From Phycisphaerae bacterium (GTDB lineage: Bacteria; Planctomycetota; Phycisphaerae; UBA1845): a stretch of 64,000 bases of DNA. The notes beneath the pieces are model-generated. The model saw only the letters and a program-made list of their open reading frames with translations. It was not told the origin of the DNA and searched no databases. The position numbers and the translations under genes were made by a program. Positions 27,259 through 36,980 of the stretch are shown piece after piece; positions within the stretch are counted from its first letter, which is position 1, and every line of letters starts with the position of its first letter. The DNA lies in the NCBI GenBank assembly GCA_029260015.1, contig JAJDEB010000032.1:186001-250000 (forward strand), read 5' to 3'.

Positions 27259-29952
27259 ATGCATCGGATGGTCGCAAACATTCTTGGACTTGATCCTGCC
27301 GCAGAGAAACGATCCACGGTTGACTGGATGCGCTCCCTTGTACCGCTGCTTGCGCCGCTGGCGATCTGCGCTGCCGGAGTCCGCATAGAATTGGTCTGGG
27401 TTGCAATTGTTTGGATGGTGCTGCTGGTTCCCGGTGTGCTGGCCGTCAATCTATTCTTCCCGTCACCGCATCCGTTTTCGCGCATGACATCCCGTTTTGG
27501 CGTGGCGACCCTGTTGGCGATGGTCCCGGCTGCGATTCTGGGTTGGACGGGTTGCATGCTGCATTGGACGCTGACGACTTATCTTTTGGCATATGCGATC
27601 GCATACTTGGGCTTGGTCGCAGGTCTGGCACATTTCTTAGCCCATAAACCCGAAGTCGAACCAAGCGACTCAGAACACTGGCCGACTTTTGATTTCGGAT
27701 TGAATGCGTCGAAGATCGTTGCGGGCATCGTTCTCGTTTGCGTCGGCGTGGTGTTGGTCGGCGTTGTAATGTCGGCACCACCCTCAGAAGAATTTCCCAA
27801 TTCCGAACGCTACGACCAATTCGCCCGCACCGATTGGTGGCATGGCCTCGCAGTCGGGTCGATCGGTTCAATTGTCGGTGGCATAACGCTTCTAATTGTT
27901 GGTCTGCGTCGCAAGAACGAGGTAACTTCAGAATCCGAAAACGAATCAGCCGATTCAAGGCATCGCGCCAAGTCACGAAAGAAATCGAACGCTGAGAAAG
28001 CGCCAGCTAGCGGTCTGAATCTGCAATGGTTGAGCCTGCTCATATGGGTTGCGGCGGCTGGCATGACGGTTCACATCATGCGGGTCGTGTATTCCGAATC
28101 GGTTCCAGTTCCATCGAAGAAGGCGACGACGTTGTTGTGGAACGTAGACGATGTCGCGTATGTCAGCGAAGCCACCGACTATCTATACGGTTTGGAAATG
28201 GGGCGCTACGAACCATCCACGGGTGGGACCGCGCCGATGAGTCGGGCCGGGATGTCGCCGATGACCGCACCGTTGGTGGCGATGATCGCGAAGTTTAGCG
28301 GTGTCAGTCCGCCCGGGTTGCACCACAGCGTCATGCCGCCACTGATGATCCTGATCGGAGCGAGTTGTTTAGCGGCTGTGCTTTCGGTCATCTTTCGCAA
28401 TGATCGATGGCTCGTTCCACTTGGGCTGCTCGTGGCGCTGCTGCTGATCAATAAGACCTGGGACTACGCCCGCTGCGAAGTTGAGATGATTGCGTTTCGC
28501 CCGATGCAGACCAAGGCGATTCATCTGATCTGGGTTCAACCGCTACAGTTGGCATCGTTGTTGCTGCTCGTCACACGGCCGGGAAAGAAGCATTTGGGTT
28601 TTGCGATTTGTGCAGGAATCGTCGCTCATACCGTGCATCCATTTGGAACGATCAACGCGATGGTTTGGTCCACGGCGTTGGTCGTTGGGGCGTTGATCTT
28701 TGATCGAAAAGCCGTCGTTTATCTGTTGGTGATGCTCGTTGCGTCATGCGGGTTGGCCGGCGTATTTCGTACCGTCTCAAAGAAGCCCTCGGATGGACCC
28801 AAGTTATCAAGCGGACGAACAAGTGGTACGCGCATTCAATCGCGCGACCTCGTTCGCGTCGAAGCCGAGTTGTTCACGCTGTACGGCGAATTTGAAGAAC
28901 ACCTGCAGCAGAGCAACGTGTCCGATGAATTGCTCCGTACGCTTCGCAATAACGGCGCGCGGGTGCCGAATGATGTCATACTTGAGCCCGAAGCCGACGG
29001 TGTGTGGTCGATTCTTTACGGCAAGCGACCGCTTTATCGCATTCGACGGGTCGAAACCAAACTCGTTGTTTATGAATGCGATGCCAAACCGATTGCCCGG
29101 CACGATCCGTTCTGGTCATTTGGCATGAACACGCTGTATACGTTGGGTGCCCTGGCTGTCCCGCTGCTGGTTGGGTTTGGCGTTCGGCGCCGCGAAGTGT
29201 TTTACGTCGGATGGCTGGGGGCAGCCGTCCTCGTGGCATGCAATTTCGAACCGTTGGGGCGAGTCTTGAACCAGGCGCTGCCGATGTCGATTTTCTGGCG
29301 CGGGCGCTGGATGTTGCCACAGCTTGTCAGTGGTGCGGTCTTGGCGACCATGATTTATTGGTGCGTTCGTGTGTTGATACGCGGCCGTCGAGATTCGATG
29401 TCGCCGCTTGTGTCGATGGTTGCATCGATTGTCACGCTCGCCGGTATCGGAGGGATGCTAGTCAAGTCATCGAGCATGGCCCTTGAGGTCGGCGATGCTC
29501 CCAAAAACCTGACGAAATTCTCGAACGATATGCACGGGCTGGTCGATGTCTTGGGAGGTGTTGAAGCGAGTCCCTATGTGTTCGGGCCATTCTTGGTCCA
29601 TCACGAATTACCGCAGTTGATGCCGAATATTCAACTCGTATTCTCGCGCGACAAGTTCATGCGAACCGCCGACCATGACGAATTCCGCAACATCGCACTC
29701 GGTGTGTTCAACTCGATGCGCAATGGCCGACTTGACGGCGCGTTATTCGATCGCTTGTGCACATTGTATCCAGTCGATCATGTGGTCATCGATCGACCGG
29801 TGTCGTCATCGACAGGGAAGCGTTTGCGAGGGCAGGTGGCGCAGGTTCTGAGCGATCGGGAATGGACGGACATTGGTTCATCCGGGCGGTATCAGGTTTG
29901 GCGGTCGCCTGCGGCAGCATCAGCCAAGCAGGGTGACACAACCGACGATTGA
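27259..29952 (+). CDS. Large polytopic membrane protein, function unknown
   Basis: 897 residues. About 15 hydrophobic helices in the first 640 residues are interrupted by a basic Ser/Lys linker (SADSRHRAKSRKKSNAEK) near residue 240. A periplasmic loop WNVDDVAYVSEATDYLYGLE at about 295-314 carries an acidic pair where GT-C enzymes have their catalytic Asp. A soluble segment lies at about 515-600. The C-terminal 150 residues are soluble and mixed alpha/beta. This is compatible with a GT-C-type glycosyltransferase but I cannot name a family. It is followed 48 bases later by another GT-C-like gene in the same direction, so an operon is likely. Confidence 0.7.
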   Translation: MHRMVANILGLDPAAEKRSTVDWMRSLVPLLAPLAICAAGVRIELVWVAIVWMVLLVPGVLAVNLFFPSPHPFSRMTSRFGVATLLAMVPAAILGWTGCMLHWTLTTYLLAYAIAYLGLVAGLAHFLAHKPEVEPSDSEHWPTFDFGLNASKIVAGIVLVCVGVVLVGVVMSAPPSEEFPNSERYDQFARTDWWHGLAVGSIGSIVGGITLLIVGLRRKNEVTSESENESADSRHRAKSRKKSNAEKAPASGLNLQWLSLLIWVAAAGMTVHIMRVVYSESVPVPSKKATTLLWNVDDVAYVSEATDYLYGLEMGRYEPSTGGTAPMSRAGMSPMTAPLVAMIAKFSGVSPPGLHHSVMPPLMILIGASCLAAVLSVIFRNDRWLVPLGLLVALLLINKTWDYARCEVEMIAFRPMQTKAIHLIWVQPLQLASLLLLVTRPGKKHLGFAICAGIVAHTVHPFGTINAMVWSTALVVGALIFDRKAVVYLLVMLVASCGLAGVFRTVSKKPSDGPKLSSGRTSGTRIQSRDLVRVEAELFTLYGEFEEHLQQSNVSDELLRTLRNNGARVPNDVILEPEADGVWSILYGKRPLYRIRRVETKLVVYECDAKPIARHDPFWSFGMNTLYTLGALAVPLLVGFGVRRREVFYVGWLGAAVLVACNFEPLGRVLNQALPMSIFWRGRWMLPQLVSGAVLATMIYWCVRVLIRGRRDSMSPLVSMVASIVTLAGIGGMLVKSSSMALEVGDAPKNLTKFSNDMHGLVDVLGGVEASPYVFGPFLVHHELPQLMPNIQLVFSRDKFMRTADHDEFRNIALGVFNSMRNGRLDGALFDRLCTLYPVDHVVIDRPVSSSTGKRLRGQVAQVLSDREWTDIGSSGRYQVWRSPAAASAKQGDTTDD

Positions 29953-30000
29953 TCAAACCGATTGCGGTTCAATTTGCCCGACGCACATTCGCGAGCAATC

Positions 30001-32070
30001 ATGGCCAAGAAACCTCGCCGACAAAAACCAAAGAATGAACCCGTAGCGAAGAACGGGAAGCTTGGTTCGTCCAAGCGTATCTTGATCGCCGTTACCGGCC
30101 TTTGCCTCATTCACTATGTGCTGGCCGTCACCAGCGTCTTGAACAAGTCCAACACCTACGACGAAATCGCCCACCTGACCCGTGGGTACAGTTATTTTCT
30201 AACGGGTGACTATCGCCTTGAACCGCCGCACCCTCCGCTCGCCCACGTCTGGGCTGCACTGCCAGGACTTGGCACGGACGTGAAGTTCCCGCAGACGTGG
30301 AGAGAGCACGAGACTTGGCACACCTCCGACGTCTGGCAGATTGGTCGGGCGTTTTTCTATTACTCAAATAGCGGAAACGCTGCGATCATCGACAACCTGC
30401 TTTGGCGTGGTAGGGCGATGATTGCTTTGCTAAGCGTAGCGCTTGGGTTGTTGGTCTACTTTGCATCTTCGAAACTGTTTGGACGAGTCGGAGGGTTAAT
30501 CTCGCTTGGACTCTATGCATTCAGTCCGACGATGTTAGCGCACGGCCGGCTGGTAACGACGGACTGCGCTGCTGCGCTGTTCTTTGCGGCGTGCCTAATT
30601 TCGATTTGGTGGATGCTTCACCGCGTTTCGATAGCGAGCGTCTTGGCAAGCGGACTCAGTTTAGCCGGATTGTTTCTCGCGAAAATGTCGGCGGTCCTCA
30701 TCATCCCGGTGGGGGCGGTGATGTTGATCGTTCGATTGATTTCGCGCCGCCCCTTGGAGGTGCGACTCGGAAAAACGAAAATTGAGATTGCCAGCTTCGC
30801 AAGGCAGGTCATGTGTTTCGGTGGCGTACTTGTTGTGTGGGTATTCGTAGTCTGGACGGGCATTTGGGCGGCATACGGTTTTCGATATGATTCAATGCTC
30901 CATGCAGAAACGGGTCGCGATCGATATTATTGCCCGAACGCCATTCCCGAGGGGCAGGACCTATGGCAATGGCAACTCAGGAAACTCGACCACCTCAAGC
31001 CAATCGTCTCATTCCTGCGCGAGCATCGTTTGTTCCCAGAAGCGTACATCTACAGCGCGGTCATGTCCGCACAGACCGCCCGTGGCCGCCTCGCGTTTCT
31101 TAATGGGAGCGTTGATCTGCAGGGGCATCGATGGTTTTTTCCGTGGGCGTTCATCTTAAAGACGCCGATTCCGTTGTTGGCGCTGCTGGTCGCGATTTCG
31201 TTTCTGCCGATCGTTTGGAATCGGTGCGTTATCGGCATGCAGGAACAAGGTGAACCGTCAGCCGATGCGGACGGTGCGAATTGGAAAGACTGGGTATACC
31301 AGACTACGCCGCTGTGGTCGTTCTTCGTTATTTACTGGATCGCGTCGCTGCGAACCCATTTGAATATTGGTCATCGCCACATCCTGCCGATTTATCCGAT
31401 CCTGTTCGTAATCTGCGGTGCGGCATCGGTTTATGTGATGCGCGGCGGGCGATGGATTCGGCGCAGTGTGTACGCACTCTTGGCGTGCTTCGTCGCTGCA
31501 TCTCTTTGGACCTTCCCCAATTACCTGACGTATTTCAACGTGATCGCCGGCGGACCGAAGCAGGGGTACAAGCAACTCGTAGACAGTTCGCTGGATTGGG
31601 GGCAAGACCTGCCAGCCGTCAGAGCATTCATTGAAGACCGCAAGTCGAAGCAAAACGCCGGACCCATCTACTTCTCGTATTTCGGAAGCGGTGGAATTCG
31701 TGCGATCGAGCATTTTGGGATCGAAGCGATCCAATTACCGAAGTCGATCAAACCGAAAACGGAAGAAGTTGAACCCTACGGACCGGGAACGTATTTGATC
31801 AGCGCCACGAATTTGCAGCAGGTCTATGAGACCGATCACGGAAAGAGCCTTCACGATTGGAATTCTGAACTGGAGCAGCGCTACCGATCAGAAGTGACGA
31901 GCGATAGTAAATCGACCAGCATCGACGGGGCGTACCGATCGTTGGCTTTCGCACGATTGTGCAGTTTTCTGCGATCTCGCGAGCCGGACGGATGGATCAA
32001 CAATTCGATCCTGGTTTATGAGATTCCCGAAGAGACTTGGTGGTATCCATTCAGGAAACATGGCGAGTAA
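30001..32070 (+). CDS. GT39/PMT-like membrane glycosyltransferase
   Basis: 689 residues from the ATG that opens with a basic head (MAKKPRRQKPKNEPVAKNGK). The first periplasmic loop is NTYDEIAHLTRGYSYFLTGD then PPHPPLAHVWAALPG. The Asp-Glu pair and the following PPHPP are the pattern of lipid-dependent GT-C glycosyltransferases related to PMT and ArnT. Nine to eleven helices follow, then a C-terminal soluble part of about 150 residues. It probably transfers a sugar from a polyprenyl carrier on the outer face of the membrane. An upstream in-frame ATG at 29962 is possible, but the basic head argues for the chosen start. Neither has a strong ribosome site. Confidence 0.8.
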   Translation: MAKKPRRQKPKNEPVAKNGKLGSSKRILIAVTGLCLIHYVLAVTSVLNKSNTYDEIAHLTRGYSYFLTGDYRLEPPHPPLAHVWAALPGLGTDVKFPQTWREHETWHTSDVWQIGRAFFYYSNSGNAAIIDNLLWRGRAMIALLSVALGLLVYFASSKLFGRVGGLISLGLYAFSPTMLAHGRLVTTDCAAALFFAACLISIWWMLHRVSIASVLASGLSLAGLFLAKMSAVLIIPVGAVMLIVRLISRRPLEVRLGKTKIEIASFARQVMCFGGVLVVWVFVVWTGIWAAYGFRYDSMLHAETGRDRYYCPNAIPEGQDLWQWQLRKLDHLKPIVSFLREHRLFPEAYIYSAVMSAQTARGRLAFLNGSVDLQGHRWFFPWAFILKTPIPLLALLVAISFLPIVWNRCVIGMQEQGEPSADADGANWKDWVYQTTPLWSFFVIYWIASLRTHLNIGHRHILPIYPILFVICGAASVYVMRGGRWIRRSVYALLACFVAASLWTFPNYLTYFNVIAGGPKQGYKQLVDSSLDWGQDLPAVRAFIEDRKSKQNAGPIYFSYFGSGGIRAIEHFGIEAIQLPKSIKPKTEEVEPYGPGTYLISATNLQQVYETDHGKSLHDWNSELEQRYRSEVTSDSKSTSIDGAYRSLAFARLCSFLRSREPDGWINNSILVYEIPEETWWYPFRKHGE

Positions 32071-32332
32071 CAGGTGCCCACTTGCGAAGGACGGCGTGCT
32101 GGTTTATGCTCCTGTTGTCGCCTTGGATAACGAGCCATGTCCGATGTGTATCCAAAGGTGAGCATCCCCAAATTCCCGATCCGGCAATTGATGTTTGATC
32201 GTATCGTGACGGTTAGCGATAACGTTCGTCGGCAAACGGCTGCCCAATCCGGATCGCAACGTCACTATTGGATTAGTAAGGAAGACTCATGGTCGGAATC
32301 TATTCGTGTACATTGGCGAAGCAGGACGCGCT

Positions 32333-33568
32333 ATGACCGAGACGGACACGAAAAAAAACAACACCATCACTGGAACGTTTGAACCATCCGGGGAACGCGG
32401 CGGGGGGTTCATCCGTGTCGCCAAATCTAACTATCGCATGCAAACGACGGATCCGTTCGTCTCGGAGAAAATGCGGTCGGATTTACAGCTTCGCGGCGGG
32501 GAAACCATTATCGGTGAAACCGCGATGTCGAAAAACAACCAGCGCGGAAACTCCAATCGCGGCCGCAACCAGCGCAATGGGCGGGGTGGCCGCAATCAAC
32601 GCGGTCGCGGAGACAATCGCAGTTCGCAGCCAACGACCAAGTTGCAGCTTCAAAGTGTGGCGACGATCAATGGCAAAGTGCTCGAAGACTACGCGGCGAT
32701 TGAACCCTTCGAAGACCTCACCGCGATCAATCCTCAGGAGCAATTGAAGTTTTCGACACCGGATGGTCCGTCTTCGATGCGCGTCGTGGATTTGATGGCG
32801 CCCATCGGTCTCGGTCAGCGCGGTTTAATCGTTGCTCCGCCACGAACAGGTAAGACCGTATTGCTGCAGCAGATGGCTCACGGAATCGCCACGAACCACC
32901 CCGACATATACATGATGGTCTTGCTGATCGACGAGCGCCCCGAAGAAGTTACGGAGATGCGCCGTACGGTTAATGGTGAGGTGATTGCCAGTAGCAATGA
33001 TGAAGACGTTGCCAATCATATTCGCCTCGCAAGATTGATGACGGCAAAGGCCAAACGCCATGTTGAGATGGGCGAAAACGTCGTCATTCTGCTCGACTCG
33101 CTGACCCGACTTGGACGTGCGTTTAACGTCGGTAATCGCGGGCGGGGCCGAACGATGTCTGGCGGTTTGGATATCAGCGCCCTGTTGGAACCCAAAGCGA
33201 TATTCGGTTCTGCACGCAATGTGGAGGGAGGCGGGTCGCTGACCATCATTGCGTCGGCCCTCATCGAAACCGGTAGCCGCATGGACGACGTAATCTTCAA
33301 CGAGTTCAAGGGCACCGGTAACATGGAGATCATGCTTTCAAGAAAGATGGCCGACCGCCGCGTTTGGCCGGCAATCGATCTCGTGCAATCGGGTACGCGT
33401 CGCGAAGAATTGTTACTTGACGAATCTTCACTAAAGGCGTCGACGGCGATCCGTCGGACTTTGACCGAACGCAACCCGATCGAAGCGATGGAGAGCTTAA
33501 CGGGGGCGATGATGAAATGTGCGAACAATGACGAGTTCGTCAATCAAGTGTTGGGTGGGCGTTATTGA
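32333..33568 (+). CDS. rho: Transcription termination factor Rho
   Basis: Rho is the hexameric RNA helicase that ends transcription. The N-terminal RNA-binding cold-shock-like domain is seen as GTFEPSGERGGGFIRVAKSN. It is followed by an unusual basic, Gly/Arg/Asn-rich insertion (residues about 65-100, NQRGNSNRGRNQRNGRGGR). The ATPase part has Walker A APPRTGKTVLLQ near residue 168, then MVLLIDERPEEVTEM and VVILLDSLTRLGRAFN, and the Q- and R-loop segments. The helix-bundle part of the N-domain seems to be missing, so this is a shortened N-terminus, 411 residues in all. AGGA precedes the ATG. Confidence 0.95.
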   Translation: MTETDTKKNNTITGTFEPSGERGGGFIRVAKSNYRMQTTDPFVSEKMRSDLQLRGGETIIGETAMSKNNQRGNSNRGRNQRNGRGGRNQRGRGDNRSSQPTTKLQLQSVATINGKVLEDYAAIEPFEDLTAINPQEQLKFSTPDGPSSMRVVDLMAPIGLGQRGLIVAPPRTGKTVLLQQMAHGIATNHPDIYMMVLLIDERPEEVTEMRRTVNGEVIASSNDEDVANHIRLARLMTAKAKRHVEMGENVVILLDSLTRLGRAFNVGNRGRGRTMSGGLDISALLEPKAIFGSARNVEGGGSLTIIASALIETGSRMDDVIFNEFKGTGNMEIMLSRKMADRRVWPAIDLVQSGTRREELLLDESSLKASTAIRRTLTERNPIEAMESLTGAMMKCANNDEFVNQVLGGRY

Positions 33569-33718
33569 TCAACTGAATCTCAGACGGAATCTGGCGCGAG
33601 CTAATCCGGCTGGCAACCTTGACGACGTGTGCTTTTTGGGGCATATCCTTCTTTTCGTGTCCGCTATTTGCGGGCAGAATCATAAGAATCCTGGCGGCAT
33701 TGGGAAAGGCTACGCAGA

Positions 33719-34132
33719 ATGAATGCCACGCAGAAGTCTGATGGGAAGAAGTTTCACATTCTCATCGTTGATGACAACGCCCAGAACATGGAACTTCTTG
33801 AGGTTTACCTTGAGGAGATGGACGACGTTCGGACATCGTCGGCGTGCGACGGTTTGCAGGCGTTGGATGTCATCGGTGCTGACAAGCCCGATCTGATATT
33901 GCTGGACATCATGATGCCGAAAATGTCGGGCTTTGAACTCTGCAAGCAGATCAAAACCAATCCGAAAACGCGCGACATCATCATCATCATGGTCACCGCG
34001 CTCAACGAAACCGCTGACATCGAACGGGCCACCGAGTGCGGGACCGATGACTACCTGACCAAGCCGATCGACCGCAAAGCCCTGATCGAATTGGTCCGCT
34101 CACAAATAGGTGCACGTCGCAATCTTCATTAG
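33719..34132 (+). CDS. Single-domain response regulator
   Basis: A CheY-like receiver domain of 137 residues and nothing else. The phosphorylation pocket is intact: DDN after the first strand (HILIVDDNAQN), the phospho-acceptor Asp in LILLDIMMPKMSGFELC, the Thr in MVTALNE, and Lys in DDYLTKPIDRKAL. It therefore passes a signal by protein contact instead of binding DNA. No histidine kinase is next to it. It is read in the same direction as rho, 150 bases downstream, with its own promoter probably in that gap. Confidence 0.9.
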   Translation: MNATQKSDGKKFHILIVDDNAQNMELLEVYLEEMDDVRTSSACDGLQALDVIGADKPDLILLDIMMPKMSGFELCKQIKTNPKTRDIIIIMVTALNETADIERATECGTDDYLTKPIDRKALIELVRSQIGARRNLH

Positions 34133-34144
34133 GACTTGCGCTGA

Positions 34145-35227
34145 TCATTCTGCGATGATCAAGACCTCAGCCGAGCGCTTGTTCTTGCTTAAAGCATATC
34201 GATAGCGATCGTGCGTGTGAATGCTCAGCCGTCGATTCTGTCGGCGAAGCATCACCTCCAATTCCTCAATCGACGGTATCCCATCACTTCGATATGAGAT
34301 TGCCAGTTGGCTATCTTTAAATCGATCGAAGAGGTCTTCAAACGCCCGGCCGATGCGCTTGCGATCGGTCCAGCAGGATCGCTCGCCGATCAGTCGCAGG
34401 TGCTTTGACGATCGGTCGATGCGCTGCGGCCAATGGTCGTAGTCGAGCATGCCTTCGAGGAAGTGATAAAACCCGAAGTAGTCCACGCCGGTACCACGGT
34501 GATTGATATACGGTGGATCGATGTAAACCAGATCAAAATCGCCGCTTACGTCCATCACGTCGCAACAATGAACACTGCAACTGCCAAGGCAAGGTTTGAT
34601 CGCGCTGTTCGCTTGTACAGCAAAGTGGCGAAAGTGTTCGTCGAAACTTCGATCCCATGTGGTCTTATTTCCAAACGTTCGTTTAACCTTGGCCAATCGA
34701 ATGTTAAGATTCGCGCGATGAAAAAGGTTGTAGGGACGTTTGGAGATGGCGGCTTGGAATAGCGCGTACCACGCGATCGCCCGCTCAAAATGATCCGGAA
34801 TCCGGTGGAGAACCTGACATGCGCCATCGAGCCAGTTATTTTCTTCATCGGTGAAGTAGATGTCAGAAAAGGTGTTTGCGATAAATCCGGGTGATTGGGT
34901 TTTGCAGATTTTGCACAAGATGGCGTCGGTCGATTCAAGAGACAATTGCTGCTTGTCGTTTGCGACAAGTCCGTTCGCCATTTCACAGTTGGCCGTCAGC
35001 ACATCGACAAACGTAACCTGCTTGTCCATGTGCTTGAGCATGAAGGCAACACTGCCCGTTCCGCCAAAGGCATCGAGAGCAGTTTCAAAACTCAGCGTAT
35101 CCAGATGCTCGCCAACCCATTGGCAAATCCGCCGCTTGCTGCCCTGATAGCGGGTGGGCGGAAGAAGCGAATACTCGCTGCGGTGGCCAAGGCCCGAAGC
35201 CAGCTGGGTTTTGAACGCTGCTTTCAT
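34145..35227 (-). CDS. D12-class DNA adenine N6-methyltransferase
   Basis: An orphan DNA methylase related to Dam. The SAM-binding motif FGGTGSVAF is near residue 53, after the class signature PPTRYQGSKRRI. The catalytic motif DPPY (LVYIDPPYINHRGTGVDYF) is near residue 230. Length of about 360 exceeds Dam (278). The ATG at 35227 is chosen; a GTG at 35254 would add nine residues and is equally possible. No restriction gene is beside it. The gene lies immediately outside the tRNA-Val used by the mobile element, so it could be the trace of an earlier insertion at the same tRNA. Confidence 0.88.
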   Translation of the reverse strand: MKAAFKTQLASGLGHRSEYSLLPPTRYQGSKRRICQWVGEHLDTLSFETALDAFGGTGSVAFMLKHMDKQVTFVDVLTANCEMANGLVANDKQQLSLESTDAILCKICKTQSPGFIANTFSDIYFTDEENNWLDGACQVLHRIPDHFERAIAWYALFQAAISKRPYNLFHRANLNIRLAKVKRTFGNKTTWDRSFDEHFRHFAVQANSAIKPCLGSCSVHCCDVMDVSGDFDLVYIDPPYINHRGTGVDYFGFYHFLEGMLDYDHWPQRIDRSSKHLRLIGERSCWTDRKRIGRAFEDLFDRFKDSQLAISYRSDGIPSIEELEVMLRRQNRRLSIHTHDRYRYALSKNKRSAEVLIIAE

Positions 35228-35385
35228 TAGACGTAGCACTCGAAAATCAAGCACGATTGGACCGGGTCACAACGGTAGAAGTTCCAACGTTCCATGATTT
35301 GCCGGAGAATCTCAAGGCAAAAGTAATCGGGCCGGACCCTCTGGACACTCCGAATCGGACCGCATAGAATTCCGATCCACATTTG

Positions 35386-35459
35386 GGGCGATTAGCTCAG
35401 TTGGCTAGAGCGCCTGCTCGACACGCAGGAGGTCACAGGTTCAAGTCCTGTATCGCCCA
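35386..35459 (+). tRNA. tRNA-Val (GAC) with C at position 33
   Basis: A full 74-base cloverleaf: acceptor GGGCGAT/ATCGCCC with discriminator A, D-arm GCTC/GAGC, anticodon stem CCTGC/GCAGG and T-arm ACAGG/CCTGT with loop TTCAAGT. The seven-base anticodon loop is TCGACAC, so the anticodon is GAC (valine), at 35420-35422. Position 33, nearly always U in elongator tRNAs, is C (35419). CCA is not encoded. The integrase gene starts 119 bases downstream, so this gene is the likely attachment site. Confidence 0.93.
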
Positions 35460-35577
35460 GTTTCGACAAGTCTCGCTGAGTTCGTGAGTTACGGACACCC
35501 GCAAAAGTATGCGGTGCAGCCTTTTGACGCAAAAGAGCGCGGTGTTAAACCGCGCAACGCGTTCAGGGAGCACCGCA

Positions 35578-36933
35578 ATGCCCAAAAAAGCACCATCCTA
35601 CCGCAACCGCAACAACCAAGCCCTCGTCACTCTCACCGACGGCCTGACCAAGCGGCGTCGAGACTATTGGCTCGGCGAGTACGGCACAGCGCAAAGCCGC
35701 GAGCGCTATCATCGCACGATCGCCGAATGGGAATCCAACCACCGGCGCTGGCCATCGATCAACGAAGATCCAAGCACACCCGATGTAACGATAACCCTAA
35801 GCGAAATGCTCATTGCGTACTGGCGGTGGGCGCAGACGCAGTACACGCCTTCTGAATTGTCTTCCCATCAGACGTTGATTCGGCTGATACGCCGCATGTA
35901 CGGTTCGACGCCCGCCGAGCGCTTCGGACCGAAACGTTTGCGGTTGCTGCGCGAGTGCATGATCAAAGGTGACCCCGACGCCGATCCACCGCGTCGGCCC
36001 TGGTCGCGCCCCCATATCAACCGGCAGGTGCATCGGCTTGGGGCGATGTTCAAATGGGCAGCCGGTCACGAAATGATTCCGATCAGCGTATATCACCAAC
36101 TCAAGAGCATCGAGCCCCTGAAACGCGGGCGCTGCGAAGCGCCTGAACCGGATCCGGTTGGGCCGGTGCCCGAATGCCTGATTGATCCGATTCGTCCGCA
36201 CGTCAGCTGGCAGGTCTGGGCGCTAGTTGAACTCCAGCTATTGACCGGCGCGCGTGGCGGTGAGTTATTCGGCCTGCGCCCGATCGACATCGATACGAGC
36301 GATGACATTTGGAAGTGTGCCTTGGTCGAGCACAAGACAGCTCATCGAAGTAAAGCACGGACGATATATTTTGGGCCCAAGGCGCAATCGGTGATCAGCC
36401 CATACTTACAGAGCCGATCGGTCGACGCATTCTTATTCTCGCCGGCAGAAGCTGAAGCCGACCGCCGCGCCGCTCAGCATGCGGCTCGTTGTACTCCCAT
36501 GGGGCATGGCAACGGGCTCGGTACCAATCGCAGCGACGATCCAGCTCGTTCGCCGGGTGATCGCTATACCGCCGCCTCGTATCGCCGGGCGATTCAACGT
36601 GGTTGCGATTTGGCATTCCCTCCGCCCGAGTCCATCGTCCGGAAGCGAGTGCTGGGGCGAGGCCGAAAGGAGGGCGCCATGCGATGGGAAACAGATGCCG
36701 AATGGAATCAACGACTGGGCGAGAAGGGGCGAACCGAGTTGGTTAGGTGGCGTAAGGAGCATCGCTGGCATCCGCACCAATTGCGGCACAACGCGGCGAC
36801 GCACTTGCGACGTGAGTTCGGGTTGGAAGCTGCACAGTTGGCGCTCGGCCACGCAAGCGCCGCGATCACCGACGCGGTCTACGCCGAACGGGATCAGGCA
36901 CGGGTGATCGACATAATGCGGCGGATTGGGTAG
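35578..36933 (+). CDS. int: Tyrosine recombinase (integrase)
   Basis: The site-specific recombinase expected to insert and excise the element at the adjacent tRNA. The 451-residue product has an N-terminal arm-binding and core-binding part, then the catalytic domain with Arg in LTGARGGELFGLR (about residue 222), His-x-x-Arg in HPHQLRHNAATHL (about 400), LALGHAS, and the Tyr nucleophile in TDAVYAERD (about 434). There is an expanded loop with Arg and Gly between strands (residues about 285-380). The ATG at 35578 is preferred to one at 35509 because GGGAG precedes it. It faces the STAND gene tail to tail with a 47-base gap. Confidence 0.93.
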   Translation: MPKKAPSYRNRNNQALVTLTDGLTKRRRDYWLGEYGTAQSRERYHRTIAEWESNHRRWPSINEDPSTPDVTITLSEMLIAYWRWAQTQYTPSELSSHQTLIRLIRRMYGSTPAERFGPKRLRLLRECMIKGDPDADPPRRPWSRPHINRQVHRLGAMFKWAAGHEMIPISVYHQLKSIEPLKRGRCEAPEPDPVGPVPECLIDPIRPHVSWQVWALVELQLLTGARGGELFGLRPIDIDTSDDIWKCALVEHKTAHRSKARTIYFGPKAQSVISPYLQSRSVDAFLFSPAEAEADRRAAQHAARCTPMGHGNGLGTNRSDDPARSPGDRYTAASYRRAIQRGCDLAFPPPESIVRKRVLGRGRKEGAMRWETDAEWNQRLGEKGRTELVRWRKEHRWHPHQLRHNAATHLRREFGLEAAQLALGHASAAITDAVYAERDQARVIDIMRRIG

Positions 36934-36980
36934 GAATGACTAAACGTGAGTGCTTCAATCGACGCACTGGATAGTCCACA

